Assembly (NCBI GenBank): GCA_049889215.1
Contig: JBMHDV010000023.1
Location: 62,001-126,000 of the forward strand
Direction of reading: 5' to 3'
From: UBA817 sp049889215
Lineage (GTDB): Bacteria > Margulisbacteria > Marinamargulisbacteria > UBA817
DNA length: 64,000 nt
In this document: positions 44,058 through 53,314 of the stretch, in pieces
Layout of the letters: each line of letters starts with the position of its first letter
Position numbering within the stretch: position 1 is the first letter of the stretch
Made by a program: the position numbers and the translations under genes
Notes under the pieces: model-generated
Told to the model about the DNA's origin: nothing
Database searches by the model: none
The model's input: only the letters and a program-made list of their open reading frames with translations

Positions 44058-44216
44058 ATGATTAATTTAAATAATGAAAATTAGATGCCAAAAATAACTG
44101 TTAAAAAAATCAATTTTCTTATGCAAATAGAATAAAATACAACAATTAATGTATTTTTTAAGAAAAAGAATGAAATTCATATCTAAAAAAATTCGATAAT
44201 AACAAAGGAAAAAATT

Positions 44217-44654
44217 ATGTTTAGTGCAGAAGAAATAAGAAATAGTCCTGTTTTTATCCGAAAAGAAAATAATAATATTAAAAATAAGTGGCTAAAGACT
44301 GAAAGAGAGTACTCAGATCTAGTAACCGATTACAAATGGATCAAACAGCAACAAGCTGGATATAGTCCACAGAATGAACACAGAGGGTTCATATTAATGC
44401 TAAAAATAGAAAAGTCAGGAAACAGACCGAACATAATTAACTTAATCAAACACCTAAAAAAAAGTAATAAAAATCTTCGACTGAATTCAAATCAAGCCGT
44501 TGAAAGGTATAAAAAATTGATCCTTCTTCAACGATTTTGGAAATGTAGACTTAAGTCAAACCAAAAAATTGAAAAGCAAAATAAGCTTAAACTTCAACAA
44601 TTTTTAAAAGAAATACTTAAGCAAAATAAACATCGTCACTTGCTTAAAATATAA
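44217..44654 (+). CDS. Hypothetical Lys/Asn-rich basic protein
   Basis: 145 aa, not recognised. Highly basic, with a helical C-terminal half (QNKLKLQQFLKEILKQNKH). No signal peptide or membrane span. AAAGGA 7 nt before the ATG supports expression. It has lower GC and more Lys/Asn than surrounding housekeeping genes. Possibly RNA/DNA-binding by charge alone; no family evidence. Confidence 0.55.
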   Translation: MFSAEEIRNSPVFIRKENNNIKNKWLKTEREYSDLVTDYKWIKQQQAGYSPQNEHRGFILMLKIEKSGNRPNIINLIKHLKKSNKNLRLNSNQAVERYKKLILLQRFWKCRLKSNQKIEKQNKLKLQQFLKEILKQNKHRHLLKI

Positions 44655-44673
44655 ATCAATGTAGAATAACAAA

Positions 44674-45159
44674 ATGAGTGTACACAATACAAATCGATAC
44701 GATGAACTATTACAAAATGAAGAATATCAAACAATTCTGATTGAATTGGACGGTTGCAATAGCCCCGATGATCAATTAGTTAAAGGCATTGCGCATTACA
44801 AATTAAATCAAGCCGATAAAGCCAATGAGATTTTTGAAACATTACATACTCAGCACCCTAGCAATGAAATTACGGCTTATTTTATCATCACAAAACTAAA
44901 GTTAAACGACGTCATGTCAGCGTCAAAATTATACAACGACCTTTGTTTCAGAGAAAACAAAGCAATTCTAGCTGATATTGAAGCCAAGCATATTGAGCAA
45001 GCCATTAACCGTTGTCTATTTTTACAATCCATACCAGTCGAGAGACCAAGCCTGGATGCAGCTGAAACCGTTGAGCAAGATATCACGAACAGCAACTACA
45101 AAGCAGCGATTGAGAAACTTACCATTAAAGCAGAAACAAGCAGCTGTAGCTGTTGCTAA
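44674..45159 (+). CDS. Hypothetical TPR-like protein with C-terminal Cys tail
   Basis: 161 aa. Helical repeats resembling degenerate tetratricopeptide units (VKGIAHYKLNQADKANEIFETL, TAYFIITKLKLNDVMSASKLYNDL). It ends in SSCSCC, an unusual Cys tail that could bind metal or be modified. TAGAAT ends 6 nt before the ATG (leaderless type). Its stop is 28 nt from the convergent typA stop. Function unknown. Confidence 0.65.
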   Translation: MSVHNTNRYDELLQNEEYQTILIELDGCNSPDDQLVKGIAHYKLNQADKANEIFETLHTQHPSNEITAYFIITKLKLNDVMSASKLYNDLCFRENKAILADIEAKHIEQAINRCLFLQSIPVERPSLDAAETVEQDITNSNYKAAIEKLTIKAETSSCSCC

Positions 45160-45187
45160 AGAAAAGAGCCCCCCTCTGAATTAATCG

Positions 45188-46969
45188 TTAAAAACGAAAT
45201 TCACGTTTTCTTAACCGAATGCTTTGAGGTGTAATTTCAATGAGTTCATCGTCATTAATGAATGACAAGCATTCCTCAAGCGACATTATGGTCGGAGGTG
45301 TAAGTAGAACATTATCATCTGAACCAGCAGCACGGTGATTGGTTAGCTTTTTAGACTTAGCAACATTAACCACCATATCATCTTCACGTGAGTTCAAGCC
45401 AACAACCTGTCCCTTGTAAACAGGAATCCCTGGCGCTAAAAACAACTCCGCACGCTCTTGTAAGTTTGATAACGCATACGCCACTGTCTCACAAGTTTCT
45501 TTCGAAACCAATACACCACGTTGACGTGAACGGATCTCTCCTGAAAATGGCTGGTAGCTTTCGAATGTCGAATAAATCGTACCCAACCCTTTGGTTAACT
45601 TCATAAATAATGACTGATAGCCCAATAAGCCACGAGTGGGCGTCTTAAACTGATACTGAATTTGAGCACCATCTTGAACCATATCGGTCATCTGGCCTTT
45701 TCGCTCTGCCATGGATTCAATGACTTTTCCACCCAACGACTCATCAACAGTAATGGTCACAGTTTCGTAAGGCTCATGATTAGAACCATCAATTTCTTTA
45801 AAGATCACTTTTGGTCGACTTACTTGGAATTCATAGCCTTCACGACGCATCTTTTCAATCAAAATTGAAATATGCAACTCACCTCGACCGGATACTTTAT
45901 AACCAAGACCAGTATCACTATCAGATACCTGAAGCGCAACATCAGATAACGTTTCTCTAAATAAACGTTCACGCAATTGACGTGTTGTTACAAACTCACC
46001 TTCCTTACCCGCAAATGGGGAATCATTTGGTAAGAATTCAACTGAAATCGTGGGAGGATCGATCGCGGTCATTGGCAACGGTTGTGGGTTTTCAGGATCA
46101 ACCACCGTTTCACCAACAGTAATATCCTGAATCCCAGAAATCGCAATGATTTCACCAGCCCCAGCTTCACTAACCTCTTCAAAGTCATTGCCTTTAAAAA
46201 CATGAATTTTTGATATTCTTCCCGAACGAATCTCAGAATCTGTACCCGTTGAAATTCCAATCGGCTGATTAATTTTTAACTGACCACCGGTGAGTTTCCC
46301 AATCGCAGATCGTCCTAAAAATTGGGAGTACGAAATTGTAGACACCAACAACTGCAAAGGGTCACTATTCGAAAACGAGGGCTGTGGTAATTTTTCAATA
46401 ATAAGCTCATACATATCTTTCATGGAGTTGGTTTCAACGCCAAGCTCTTTAGATGCCCAGCCATTTTTGGCCGATGCATAAATGACTGGAAAATCCAGCA
46501 TATCATCTGGTGCTTCCAGATGAACCATTAAATCAAACACTTGATCCAATACCCAATCCGGTCGAGCCGATGGTTTATCAATTTTATTAATCACAACTAT
46601 AAGAGGAATATGTTGGGCAATGGCCTTCTTTAAAACAAAATAAGATTGTGGCATTGGCCCTTCTTGGGCATCGACTAAAAATAAAGCGCCATCCGCCATT
46701 TTTAATACACGCTCTACTTCACCGCCGAAATCTGCGTGACCGGGGGTATCAATGATATTAATGTGCGTATCGTTATACTTAAATGCACCATTCTTCGCTT
46801 GAATGGTAATACCGCGTTCTTTCTCTAAATCCATGGAGTCCATCAAACGTTCTTCAACGTGTTGATTATCACGGAATAATCCGCTTTGTTTAAATAATTG
46901 ATCAACCATGGTGGTTTTACCGTGGTCTACGTGCGCAATAATAGCAACATTTCGAATGTTTTTAGTCAT
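45188..46969 (-). CDS. typA: Ribosome-associated GTPase TypA/BipA
   Basis: 593 aa. G1 AHVDHGKTT, effector region (MDSMDLEKERGITIQAKN), G3 DTPGHADFGGEVERV, G4 NKID, and the BipA C-terminal SKSKKLTNHRAAG-like stretch. It acts in 50S assembly and stress adaptation. ATG 46969 is chosen over TTG 46975 by family N-terminus and a TAGAGT hexamer 6 nt upstream. Confidence 0.95.
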   Translation of the reverse strand: MTKNIRNVAIIAHVDHGKTTMVDQLFKQSGLFRDNQHVEERLMDSMDLEKERGITIQAKNGAFKYNDTHINIIDTPGHADFGGEVERVLKMADGALFLVDAQEGPMPQSYFVLKKAIAQHIPLIVVINKIDKPSARPDWVLDQVFDLMVHLEAPDDMLDFPVIYASAKNGWASKELGVETNSMKDMYELIIEKLPQPSFSNSDPLQLLVSTISYSQFLGRSAIGKLTGGQLKINQPIGISTGTDSEIRSGRISKIHVFKGNDFEEVSEAGAGEIIAISGIQDITVGETVVDPENPQPLPMTAIDPPTISVEFLPNDSPFAGKEGEFVTTRQLRERLFRETLSDVALQVSDSDTGLGYKVSGRGELHISILIEKMRREGYEFQVSRPKVIFKEIDGSNHEPYETVTITVDESLGGKVIESMAERKGQMTDMVQDGAQIQYQFKTPTRGLLGYQSLFMKLTKGLGTIYSTFESYQPFSGEIRSRQRGVLVSKETCETVAYALSNLQERAELFLAPGIPVYKGQVVGLNSREDDMVVNVAKSKKLTNHRAAGSDDNVLLTPPTIMSLEECLSFINDDELIEITPQSIRLRKREFRF

Positions 46970-47016
46970 GCGCAAACTCTAACAATAATGACCAAATTAA
47001 TCAAGAACAATAAAGC

Positions 47017-47045
47017 TTACACCAGAACATAAAAAATGGTATAAT
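47017..47045 (+). promoter_or_regulatory. Promoter of the Ser/Thr kinase gene
   Basis: TTACAC (47017-47022), 17-nt spacer, perfect TATAAT (47040-47045), 13 nt before the ATG; 5' UTR of only about 6 nt and no SD. Confidence 0.6.
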
Positions 47046-47058
47046 TTAAGTAAATTAT

Positions 47059-48330
47059 ATGAAAATATCGCAATCAATTTATTCAACCAATAAAAAAATA
47101 GTCGCGCATAGCTTTAAACCATCTTCTCCAATACATAAAATTGAAAAATTTAACGTCTCAGAGAACTATGTAGAAGTCACTATTTATGAAGAAGATACTC
47201 CAAGAATAAAAAAGAAACCAGTAACGTCTTTCCATGAAATAAGTAGAGTTAAACATACTGGAACAGAAAAAGAAATTCGAACATTTGTATTCGAGAATAA
47301 AGAATACGCACTTATTAAAAGAAAAGATTCTGGTGACATAATAAACGAAATAAATAAAGAATCATTATTTGGAATTTACATATGTGATAAAAATAAAAAA
47401 TATGGCATTGGAAGGTATGCAGAAACAAACCTGAGAAACTTTTTACGTAAATATGACATCCCCCTAAAACACAAACTTTATTTAATGCGAGTTCTTTTAA
47501 ATGACTATGCTAGATTACATAAACAAGGAAGAATTCACTGCGATATAAAATTAGATAATGTTTTAATTAGTAAACACCACTCTGGCCGGCGCTACGCTGG
47601 TATTATTGACCTTGGTACATCTCAAAGATTAAACAATCCCCACCCCATCGTAGGGACAGCAGATAATATTCCTCCCGAAGTTTACAAAATGTGTATAAGC
47701 TCAGATAGAGTTCTTAGTAATACCGCGATAGATGTTTGGGGTATTGGCACGATGTTTATTCAAATCATCACAAAAAAAGCGCTAAACAACCTCCTACATG
47801 AATCATTTGGATTTGATAGATTTAAGAAGCCAAACCGTTGGAGTAATGAAAAGTGGAGTAAGTTTCGTAAATGTTACGATGAATCATGTTCGATCAATAA
47901 AGAAAGACTAATGTATCGTCTGCTAAATACAAACTATGTAAACTTTTATTACTCAAACAAATTTAAATCACCCGAGGGGAGAGCTCAGTTCTTAAAAAAA
48001 CTTAGCTCAGCAATAAAAGAAAAGTGCCTTTGTGATGAAGTTAAAAAAGTGATTGACATCATTATCCCATGCTTAAATATTGACCCAAAAAAACGTCCTA
48101 GCATAGATGATTTGCGTGATGGATTAGATTCACTTATAGACCCTAATAGGCAAAAAAAAAGAAAACGCACGATTGACCCGAAAAAACAAACCCAACGAAA
48201 GGTTACTGATTATTTTGAAAATATAGACCCTAATAAGACAAAAAAAAGAAAACCACCTGTTGATCCAAAAAAACAACCCAAAAGAAAGATTACTGATTTT
48301 TTTAAAAAGAAGAAACTGCCACTCACTTAA
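47059..48330 (+). CDS. Ser/Thr protein kinase with C-terminal NLS-like and PIP-box-like tandem repeat
   Basis: 423 aa. Eukaryotic-type kinase core: ALIKRK (ATP-binding Lys), catalytic loop HCDIKLDN (160-167, Asp162 and Asn167 present), DLG (184-186) for DFG, PPEV for APE, and DVWGIG (225-230). The last ~60 residues are two 29-residue units (361-389, 390-418; 17 of 29 identical). Each has KKRK, DPKKQ and a TD-aromatic-Phe motif: QRKVTDYF (379-386), a perfect eukaryotic PCNA-binding QxxVxxYF, and KRKITDFFKKKK (408-419), PIP-degron-like with a basic +4 residue. No membrane segment or PASTA domain, unlike typical bacterial Hanks kinases. A host-directed effector is inferred. Confidence 0.85.
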   Translation: MKISQSIYSTNKKIVAHSFKPSSPIHKIEKFNVSENYVEVTIYEEDTPRIKKKPVTSFHEISRVKHTGTEKEIRTFVFENKEYALIKRKDSGDIINEINKESLFGIYICDKNKKYGIGRYAETNLRNFLRKYDIPLKHKLYLMRVLLNDYARLHKQGRIHCDIKLDNVLISKHHSGRRYAGIIDLGTSQRLNNPHPIVGTADNIPPEVYKMCISSDRVLSNTAIDVWGIGTMFIQIITKKALNNLLHESFGFDRFKKPNRWSNEKWSKFRKCYDESCSINKERLMYRLLNTNYVNFYYSNKFKSPEGRAQFLKKLSSAIKEKCLCDEVKKVIDIIIPCLNIDPKKRPSIDDLRDGLDSLIDPNRQKKRKRTIDPKKQTQRKVTDYFENIDPNKTKKRKPPVDPKKQPKRKITDFFKKKKLPLT

Positions 48331-48430
48331 AATCTTAATGAAACAAATAAGAGTCGTATCTATTATAATTACTGGATTGATATTAAAATTTAGAATTTAT
48401 TTCGAGATAATATTTTTTTTCACTAAGTTT

Positions 48431-49753
48431 CTAGTTGAACACCACTTCTTGAGATGTATTTTCATGATGAAAAAACTCCCCTTCTCGAAATACTTGCTGA
48501 CCGTTCACAAATGTCATGATGGGCTTCCCTTTGACTGTCCATCCATCAAAGGCAGACCAGCCACATTGACTTACTGTTGTTTTATTTTCAATCGTCCACT
48601 CTGAGTTTAAATCAACAATTGCAAAATCAGCAAAATACCTTTCAAGCAACTGACCGCGACGATCAATATTAAATAACTGCTGGGCTGCACCACTTAACCA
48701 ACGTGATACATCATTTAGTGTGGCACGTTGTTGTTGATAAAACTGCAGTGTTAATGGCAACAAGGTTTCAACCCCAGGCATGCCGGATGGCGCTTGACCA
48801 AATGGCTGATGTTTTTCTTCAATTAAATGTGGGGCATGATCCGTTACAATGGACGAAATCAAGCCTTGCTGCAATCCATACCATAAGCGATTCGCATGTG
48901 CTTCTGTTCGGAGTGGTGGATTAATTTGCGCAAATGTTCCTAATCGATCATACACGTCAGGCGCATGCAACAACAAATGTTGAATACAGACTTCAACTGT
49001 AATGTAAGCGGGCAAGTCTTGGCTCAACAGCCAATCCACTTCTTCGGCCGTTGTTAAATGAAGAATATGCAACCGCTGCTGATGTTTTTTAGCTAACGCT
49101 ACCGCTCGTTTAGTACATGCCAACGCCGCTTCAGGTGTTCGAATATTCATGTGATCAGCGACATCGCTAGACCCTTTATACCGATCCATATTATTGCGAA
49201 CCATGGTTTCATCTTCTGAATGAATCACAATCGGCTTATTTGCATGTTTAAAAATATCATCCAAAATCTGCTGGTCATCCACCAACATGTTTCCGGTTGA
49301 TGATCCCATGAATATTTTAATCCCAGGGCAATTTTCTGCCTTAATTAAAGCATCAATGTTATCAAGAGTGGCGCCAATATAAAAATTATAGTTCGCATAT
49401 GACGAAGCTTTTGCTAACTGTTTTTTATGATTTAAAGCATCAATAGTAATGGTTGCAGGGTTATTATTGGGCATATCAAAAAAAGTGGTTACACCGCCAG
49501 AAACTGCGGCTTTAGAACCAGAAGCAATGGTTTCCTTTTGTGTTGGACCAGGTTCTCTAAAATGCACGTGGGTATCGATCACACCTGGCATCAACGTCAA
49601 GCCAGTTTCGTTAACCACCAATTCAGCATCATCAGCCAAACTCGGTGCAATCTTTGCAATTTTTCCGTTAGTAACCAAAACATCACCCTGACGCACATCA
49701 TTGGGCAAAACAAGTTGAATATCTTTAAATAAAATGGATTCTGTCATACCCAT
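48431..49753 (-). CDS. pyrC: Dihydroorotase (amidohydrolase family)
   Basis: 440 aa. Metal motif DTHVHFREPGPTQKE, the carbamylated-Lys region (CPGIKIFMG), IHSEDE, and DHAPH near residue 305 with SGMPGVETLLPL. These place it with type I dihydroorotases, which close carbamoyl-aspartate in pyrimidine synthesis; allantoinase is a weaker alternative. ATG 49747 is an alternative start. It lies after a small unknown gene (6-nt gap) and the purD-rsuA pair on the same strand. Confidence 0.9.
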   Translation of the reverse strand: MGMTESILFKDIQLVLPNDVRQGDVLVTNGKIAKIAPSLADDAELVVNETGLTLMPGVIDTHVHFREPGPTQKETIASGSKAAVSGGVTTFFDMPNNNPATITIDALNHKKQLAKASSYANYNFYIGATLDNIDALIKAENCPGIKIFMGSSTGNMLVDDQQILDDIFKHANKPIVIHSEDETMVRNNMDRYKGSSDVADHMNIRTPEAALACTKRAVALAKKHQQRLHILHLTTAEEVDWLLSQDLPAYITVEVCIQHLLLHAPDVYDRLGTFAQINPPLRTEAHANRLWYGLQQGLISSIVTDHAPHLIEEKHQPFGQAPSGMPGVETLLPLTLQFYQQQRATLNDVSRWLSGAAQQLFNIDRRGQLLERYFADFAIVDLNSEWTIENKTTVSQCGWSAFDGWTVKGKPIMTFVNGQQVFREGEFFHHENTSQEVVFN

Positions 49754-49759
49754 ATTTTG

Positions 49760-50158
49760 TCAGATGAATCGCCGGGTGACAAACGAAAAAAGAGCCGACA
49801 TTAATTTCAACGATGAAATTGAATCCTGTTTTTTAGTCATTAGAAAAACCATCAATCCAATCGTATTTGGGCAATCCAACCGCCGGACTAAACATTGCAA
49901 CATCGCATGAGGAACCATGGTTGTAACAACAAAACCCAATGGTAAAACAGCATGGAACACCTTTTTGTAAAAATCCATAACAGGCTTTGTATAGCTATAA
50001 TCAATCATCTTTGCAGCGATAAACAAACCAAAAACTTCCCAACCTTTAAGAGTTTCCTTTGCATAAAAATGCAATTTTCTAAAAAGAAATCGCTCAGACT
50101 CACAGCTTATAACGGCCATCATTTTTGGCAACATGTTTTTTTTTGTAATGCTCTTCAC
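49760..50158 (-). CDS. Hypothetical small protein between rsuA-type and dihydroorotase genes
   Basis: 132 aa, not recognised. One hydrophobic stretch (KVFHAVLPLGFVVTTMVPHAML) and a basic N-terminus. The start (GTG 50158 or ATG 50134) is uncertain. Support comes mainly from its fit in a 300-400-bp gap within a same-strand gene series, 6 nt before dihydroorotase. No function can be given. Confidence 0.45.
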   Translation of the reverse strand: MKSITKKNMLPKMMAVISCESERFLFRKLHFYAKETLKGWEVFGLFIAAKMIDYSYTKPVMDFYKKVFHAVLPLGFVVTTMVPHAMLQCLVRRLDCPNTIGLMVFLMTKKQDSISSLKLMSALFSFVTRRFI

Positions 50159-50184
50159 AGCTAGAAGATTAACACAAAAACAGA

Positions 50185-50889
50185 TTATTTTGTAACCGCA
50201 GTTAAGCGCTCTAAAAACTGTTCGGCTAATGGTTTATATCGATATTGACCAGCCACAATACCACCCAGTTCATATGGACCAAAGGACAGTCGCTTTAAAC
50301 GGGTCACGTGCGTACCACACGCTTCAACCATACGACGTATTTGACGGTTCTTACCTTCAACCAAGCAAAACTCATAACAATGCCGTTTTATTTCGACAAC
50401 ACCACATGGCAACGTTTTGCCTTCTTTTAATTGAACACCGGATCTCAGTAGTCGTTGATTGGCTTTTGTGAGTGGGGATTTCGTCCAAACATGATACACC
50501 CGTTCATGCACCTCGCCAGAATTTAAATACTGATTCGCCAGTACCCCATCATTGGTAAATAATATCAATCCTTCAGAGTCTTTATCCAAACGACCAATGG
50601 ATGAAAAATGCTGATAACGCTTTGGCAACAAATCAACCACTTGCTTTTCGTTACTGCCAATTTTACAGTTGGTCCAAACACCTCGAGGTTTATGCACCAA
50701 CAACACACCCAATTGACTGGCATAATCATTTATTTGATCACTAAACGATATACGATCATCAGCTGAAACAATGGTTAAATGATTGATCTCAACAGAATCA
50801 TTAACCAACACCATTCCAGCATGAATCACACGTTCAGCTTCACGTCGCGAAAATACACCATGCTTTGCTAAAAAATGTTGGAGCTTCAA
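50185..50889 (-). CDS. RsuA/RluB-family rRNA pseudouridine synthase
   Basis: 234 aa. An N-terminal S4 domain (KLQHFLAKHGVFSRREAERVIHAG) and the catalytic motif GRLDKDSEGLILFTNDG with the active Asp, then GKNRQIRRM. It isomerises uridine in rRNA (RsuA, RluB, RluE and RluF cannot be told apart here). It overlaps purD by 4 nt. Confidence 0.92.
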   Translation of the reverse strand: MKLQHFLAKHGVFSRREAERVIHAGMVLVNDSVEINHLTIVSADDRISFSDQINDYASQLGVLLVHKPRGVWTNCKIGSNEKQVVDLLPKRYQHFSSIGRLDKDSEGLILFTNDGVLANQYLNSGEVHERVYHVWTKSPLTKANQRLLRSGVQLKEGKTLPCGVVEIKRHCYEFCLVEGKNRQIRRMVEACGTHVTRLKRLSFGPYELGGIVAGQYRYKPLAEQFLERLTAVTK

Positions 50890-52178
50890 ACGGCTTGTTT
50901 TAATCGGGCCAAACCTTTTTGACCAATGTCTTTTCGATAATAAGCACCATCAAACTGAATGCGCTCAACACGTTGATACGCTGCTGATATTGCATCATTT
51001 AGGGAATCTGATTCTGCACAAACATTGAGTACTCGCCCACCATTGGTTTGAAGGTCACCAGCATCCGTTAGCTTTGTTCCAGCGTGATAAACAAATGTTC
51101 GCGAGTCAGACGAATCTTGTATCCCTGAAATCTCACGACCTTTTGGGTAATCACCTGGATACCCTTCTGACGCCATCACGACGCAAACACTATAACCGTC
51201 ACTCCACTCTAATTGAATATCATTTAATTTATTTTCAGCAATTGCAACAAATACATCCAATAAGTCTGTTTTCAACTTGGGCAATACAATTTGAGTTTCT
51301 GGATCACCAAATCGAATATTAAATTCAACCACATATGGATCGCCTTGATCGTCAATCATTAACCCAGCATATAAAATGCCTTTGTAATCGATACCATCAC
51401 GCTTAAACCCTTCTACAAGCGGGTTTAATATACGGTCCATTACTTTTTTTTGCACGTCTGCTGTAAAAACCGGCGCCGGAGAATACGCCCCCATTCCACC
51501 TGTATTTGGGCCTGTATCCCCATCAAAGATGGCTTTGTGATCTTGTGCCGATATCATGGGAACAACGGTTGTGCCATCAGTAAACGCAAACAAAGATGCT
51601 TCTTCACCTTGCAAGAAGTCTTCAATAACAACACAATGGCCAGCATCCTTAAACACTTGATCTACAAAACAATCAGACAATGCCTTTTTGGCCTCATCAA
51701 AAGATTGCGCAATTGTCACGCCTTTTCCAGCCGCCAAGCCATCTGCTTTTATCACAATTGGAAACGTATTTTTATTTTGAACATACTGAACGGACGATTC
51801 AAAGTCAGAAAACTCTTTATAAGCAGCCGTTGGCATACCATAAGCATCATACTTTGCCTTAGCCCATGCTTTTGAACTCTCCAATTGGGCGGCCTCTTTA
51901 TTTGGACCAACAATGGTTAACCCTGCTGCCTGAAAGGCATCCACAATACCAAGCGCCAATGGTTGCTCAGGACCAACAAATGTTAAATCAATCGAGTTCT
52001 GTTTGGCAAAATCGAGCAATGCATCAATGTTATCTGCAGCAATTGGAACATTCGTTCCACACTGAAACGTACCAGGGTTACCTGGCGCAACAAACAACTC
52101 TGTTAACGATGATGACTTCTTAAGTGAGTGTGCAATGGCGTGTTCACGGCCGCCTGAACCGACTAATAATATTTTCAT
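50886..52178 (-). CDS. purD: Phosphoribosylamine-glycine ligase
   Basis: 430 aa. MKILLVGSGGREHAIAHSL start, ATP-grasp core (VIKADGLAAGKGVTIAQS, NTGGMGAYSP) and VVEFNIRFGDPETQ. It performs step two of purine synthesis and uses the PRPP made by prs. ATG 52178 is chosen to match the family; a GACAAT hexamer ends 7 nt before it. Confidence 0.96.
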   Translation of the reverse strand: MKILLVGSGGREHAIAHSLKKSSSLTELFVAPGNPGTFQCGTNVPIAADNIDALLDFAKQNSIDLTFVGPEQPLALGIVDAFQAAGLTIVGPNKEAAQLESSKAWAKAKYDAYGMPTAAYKEFSDFESSVQYVQNKNTFPIVIKADGLAAGKGVTIAQSFDEAKKALSDCFVDQVFKDAGHCVVIEDFLQGEEASLFAFTDGTTVVPMISAQDHKAIFDGDTGPNTGGMGAYSPAPVFTADVQKKVMDRILNPLVEGFKRDGIDYKGILYAGLMIDDQGDPYVVEFNIRFGDPETQIVLPKLKTDLLDVFVAIAENKLNDIQLEWSDGYSVCVVMASEGYPGDYPKGREISGIQDSSDSRTFVYHAGTKLTDAGDLQTNGGRVLNVCAESDSLNDAISAAYQRVERIQFDGAYYRKDIGQKGLARLKQAV

Positions 52179-52284
52179 AACTACTATTGTCAAAATGATT
52201 GCAGCAGATGTCAAGTTGGGGTGGCAAAGTTAACGTAAAAAATGATATAGAAATCAATTCACTTCTTTTGGTAAACTATTACTA

Positions 52285-53286
52285 ATGAACTGGCAAAGCT
52301 TTTTATCTTTAATACAACAACCCTCGGACGCTACATTTTTCATATCAAAGGTTCGTCAAACAGAAACACTTGGCAAAACACTCTGCGCATTACTAAATAC
52401 CAACGGAGGAACACTGGTTGTCGGGTACGATAAAATCAATGTTCATTTAACCGGGTATGATGAAAGTGATGAATGGATAAATGAGTTTATAGAAGCTAAT
52501 TTTCATGGCACTCTATCCATCACATCAGCATTTTTATTCAGAGCCAATAAAAAAGTATTGCTGTTAGACGTTTTAAAAGCATCAACACCTCAGTCCTTTA
52601 ATGGGGTATTTTATCAAATCATAAATAAATCAATCGAAGAGTACACACCTCACTCCCAGCAGCCTATTATCAATCCACCTATCCAACAACCAAAAATCAA
52701 TCAAACAGCAGAACCAGCAATTATTCAAACAACCTCACAACCAAACACAAAAATTCAACAACAATCATCACTTAACACAATTGAAGAAAACGAGCCCATA
52801 CCAACCGTATCAAGTATTTTGGAAGATATTGATAGCATTACTACAACACCAGAGCTTAACGAGATCATCCTGACTGAATTTAATGACCGTCAACGAAGTG
52901 CAATTGACTATGTAAAGCAACAAGGGTCAATTAAAAATAAGCAATACCGAAAATTATTCAATGTTTCGCATAAAACAGCACATATTGAGTTGGCCGAGTT
53001 GGTCCAAAAGAAACAATTTAAAATATCTGGCTCTGGCCGAAGCACCTGTTACAAACATATTGATGCAACAACAGAAACTGAAAGTGTCCAACAAAATACT
53101 GTACTTGATTCATTTTTAGCCACAGAACCAGAAATTACAGCGGCTATGTATGCCGATGAATTCAATATTGATTTGGCACAAGCAATTAACGAACTTGAAA
53201 CATTATGCAACCAAGGCAGTTTAGAAAAAAAGCTAATCAACAATGAAAGCTTTTACGTTAAAGCAACTCAGCTGTCATTTATATAA
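52285..53286 (+). CDS. AlbA_2/Schlafen-type DNA-binding domain protein with C-terminal winged helix
   Basis: 333 aa. The N-terminal ~115 residues resemble the AlbA_2 domain (GKTLCALLNTNGGTLVVGYD, then FLFRANKKVLLLDVLKA, with the ATFFISKV opening). A Pro/Gln-rich linker (about 125-190) follows, then a winged-helix region (FNDRQRSAIDYVKQQGSI...GSGRSTCYKH) and another helical domain. Proteins of this layout are putative regulators or nucleic-acid enzymes; targets unknown. TAAACT ends 7 nt before the ATG. Confidence 0.75.
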   Translation: MNWQSFLSLIQQPSDATFFISKVRQTETLGKTLCALLNTNGGTLVVGYDKINVHLTGYDESDEWINEFIEANFHGTLSITSAFLFRANKKVLLLDVLKASTPQSFNGVFYQIINKSIEEYTPHSQQPIINPPIQQPKINQTAEPAIIQTTSQPNTKIQQQSSLNTIEENEPIPTVSSILEDIDSITTTPELNEIILTEFNDRQRSAIDYVKQQGSIKNKQYRKLFNVSHKTAHIELAELVQKKQFKISGSGRSTCYKHIDATTETESVQQNTVLDSFLATEPEITAAMYADEFNIDLAQAINELETLCNQGSLEKKLINNESFYVKATQLSFI

Positions 53287-53314
53287 TTCCCCACTCACAT
53301 CTTTATAATTATTA

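Larger units (their letters stand above)
43889..44216. other. 328-bp gap: ispH promoter, minus-strand terminator and candidate small RNA
   Basis: No open frame with coding character. From the ispH side it holds the ispH -10 (43895-43900), then an intrinsic terminator oriented on the minus strand (43916-43944), then GC-richer sequence (C6 run at 43985-43990, CCCTCCC) in an AT-rich background. The SD AAAGGA lies just before the ORF at 44217. Confidence 0.6.

Noticed and set aside
48139..48327. Bacterial sliding-clamp-binding motif in the kinase tail
   Set aside because: The clamp motif is QL-S/D-LF; the repeats here read QRKVTDYF and KRKITDFF, which fit the eukaryotic PIP box instead.
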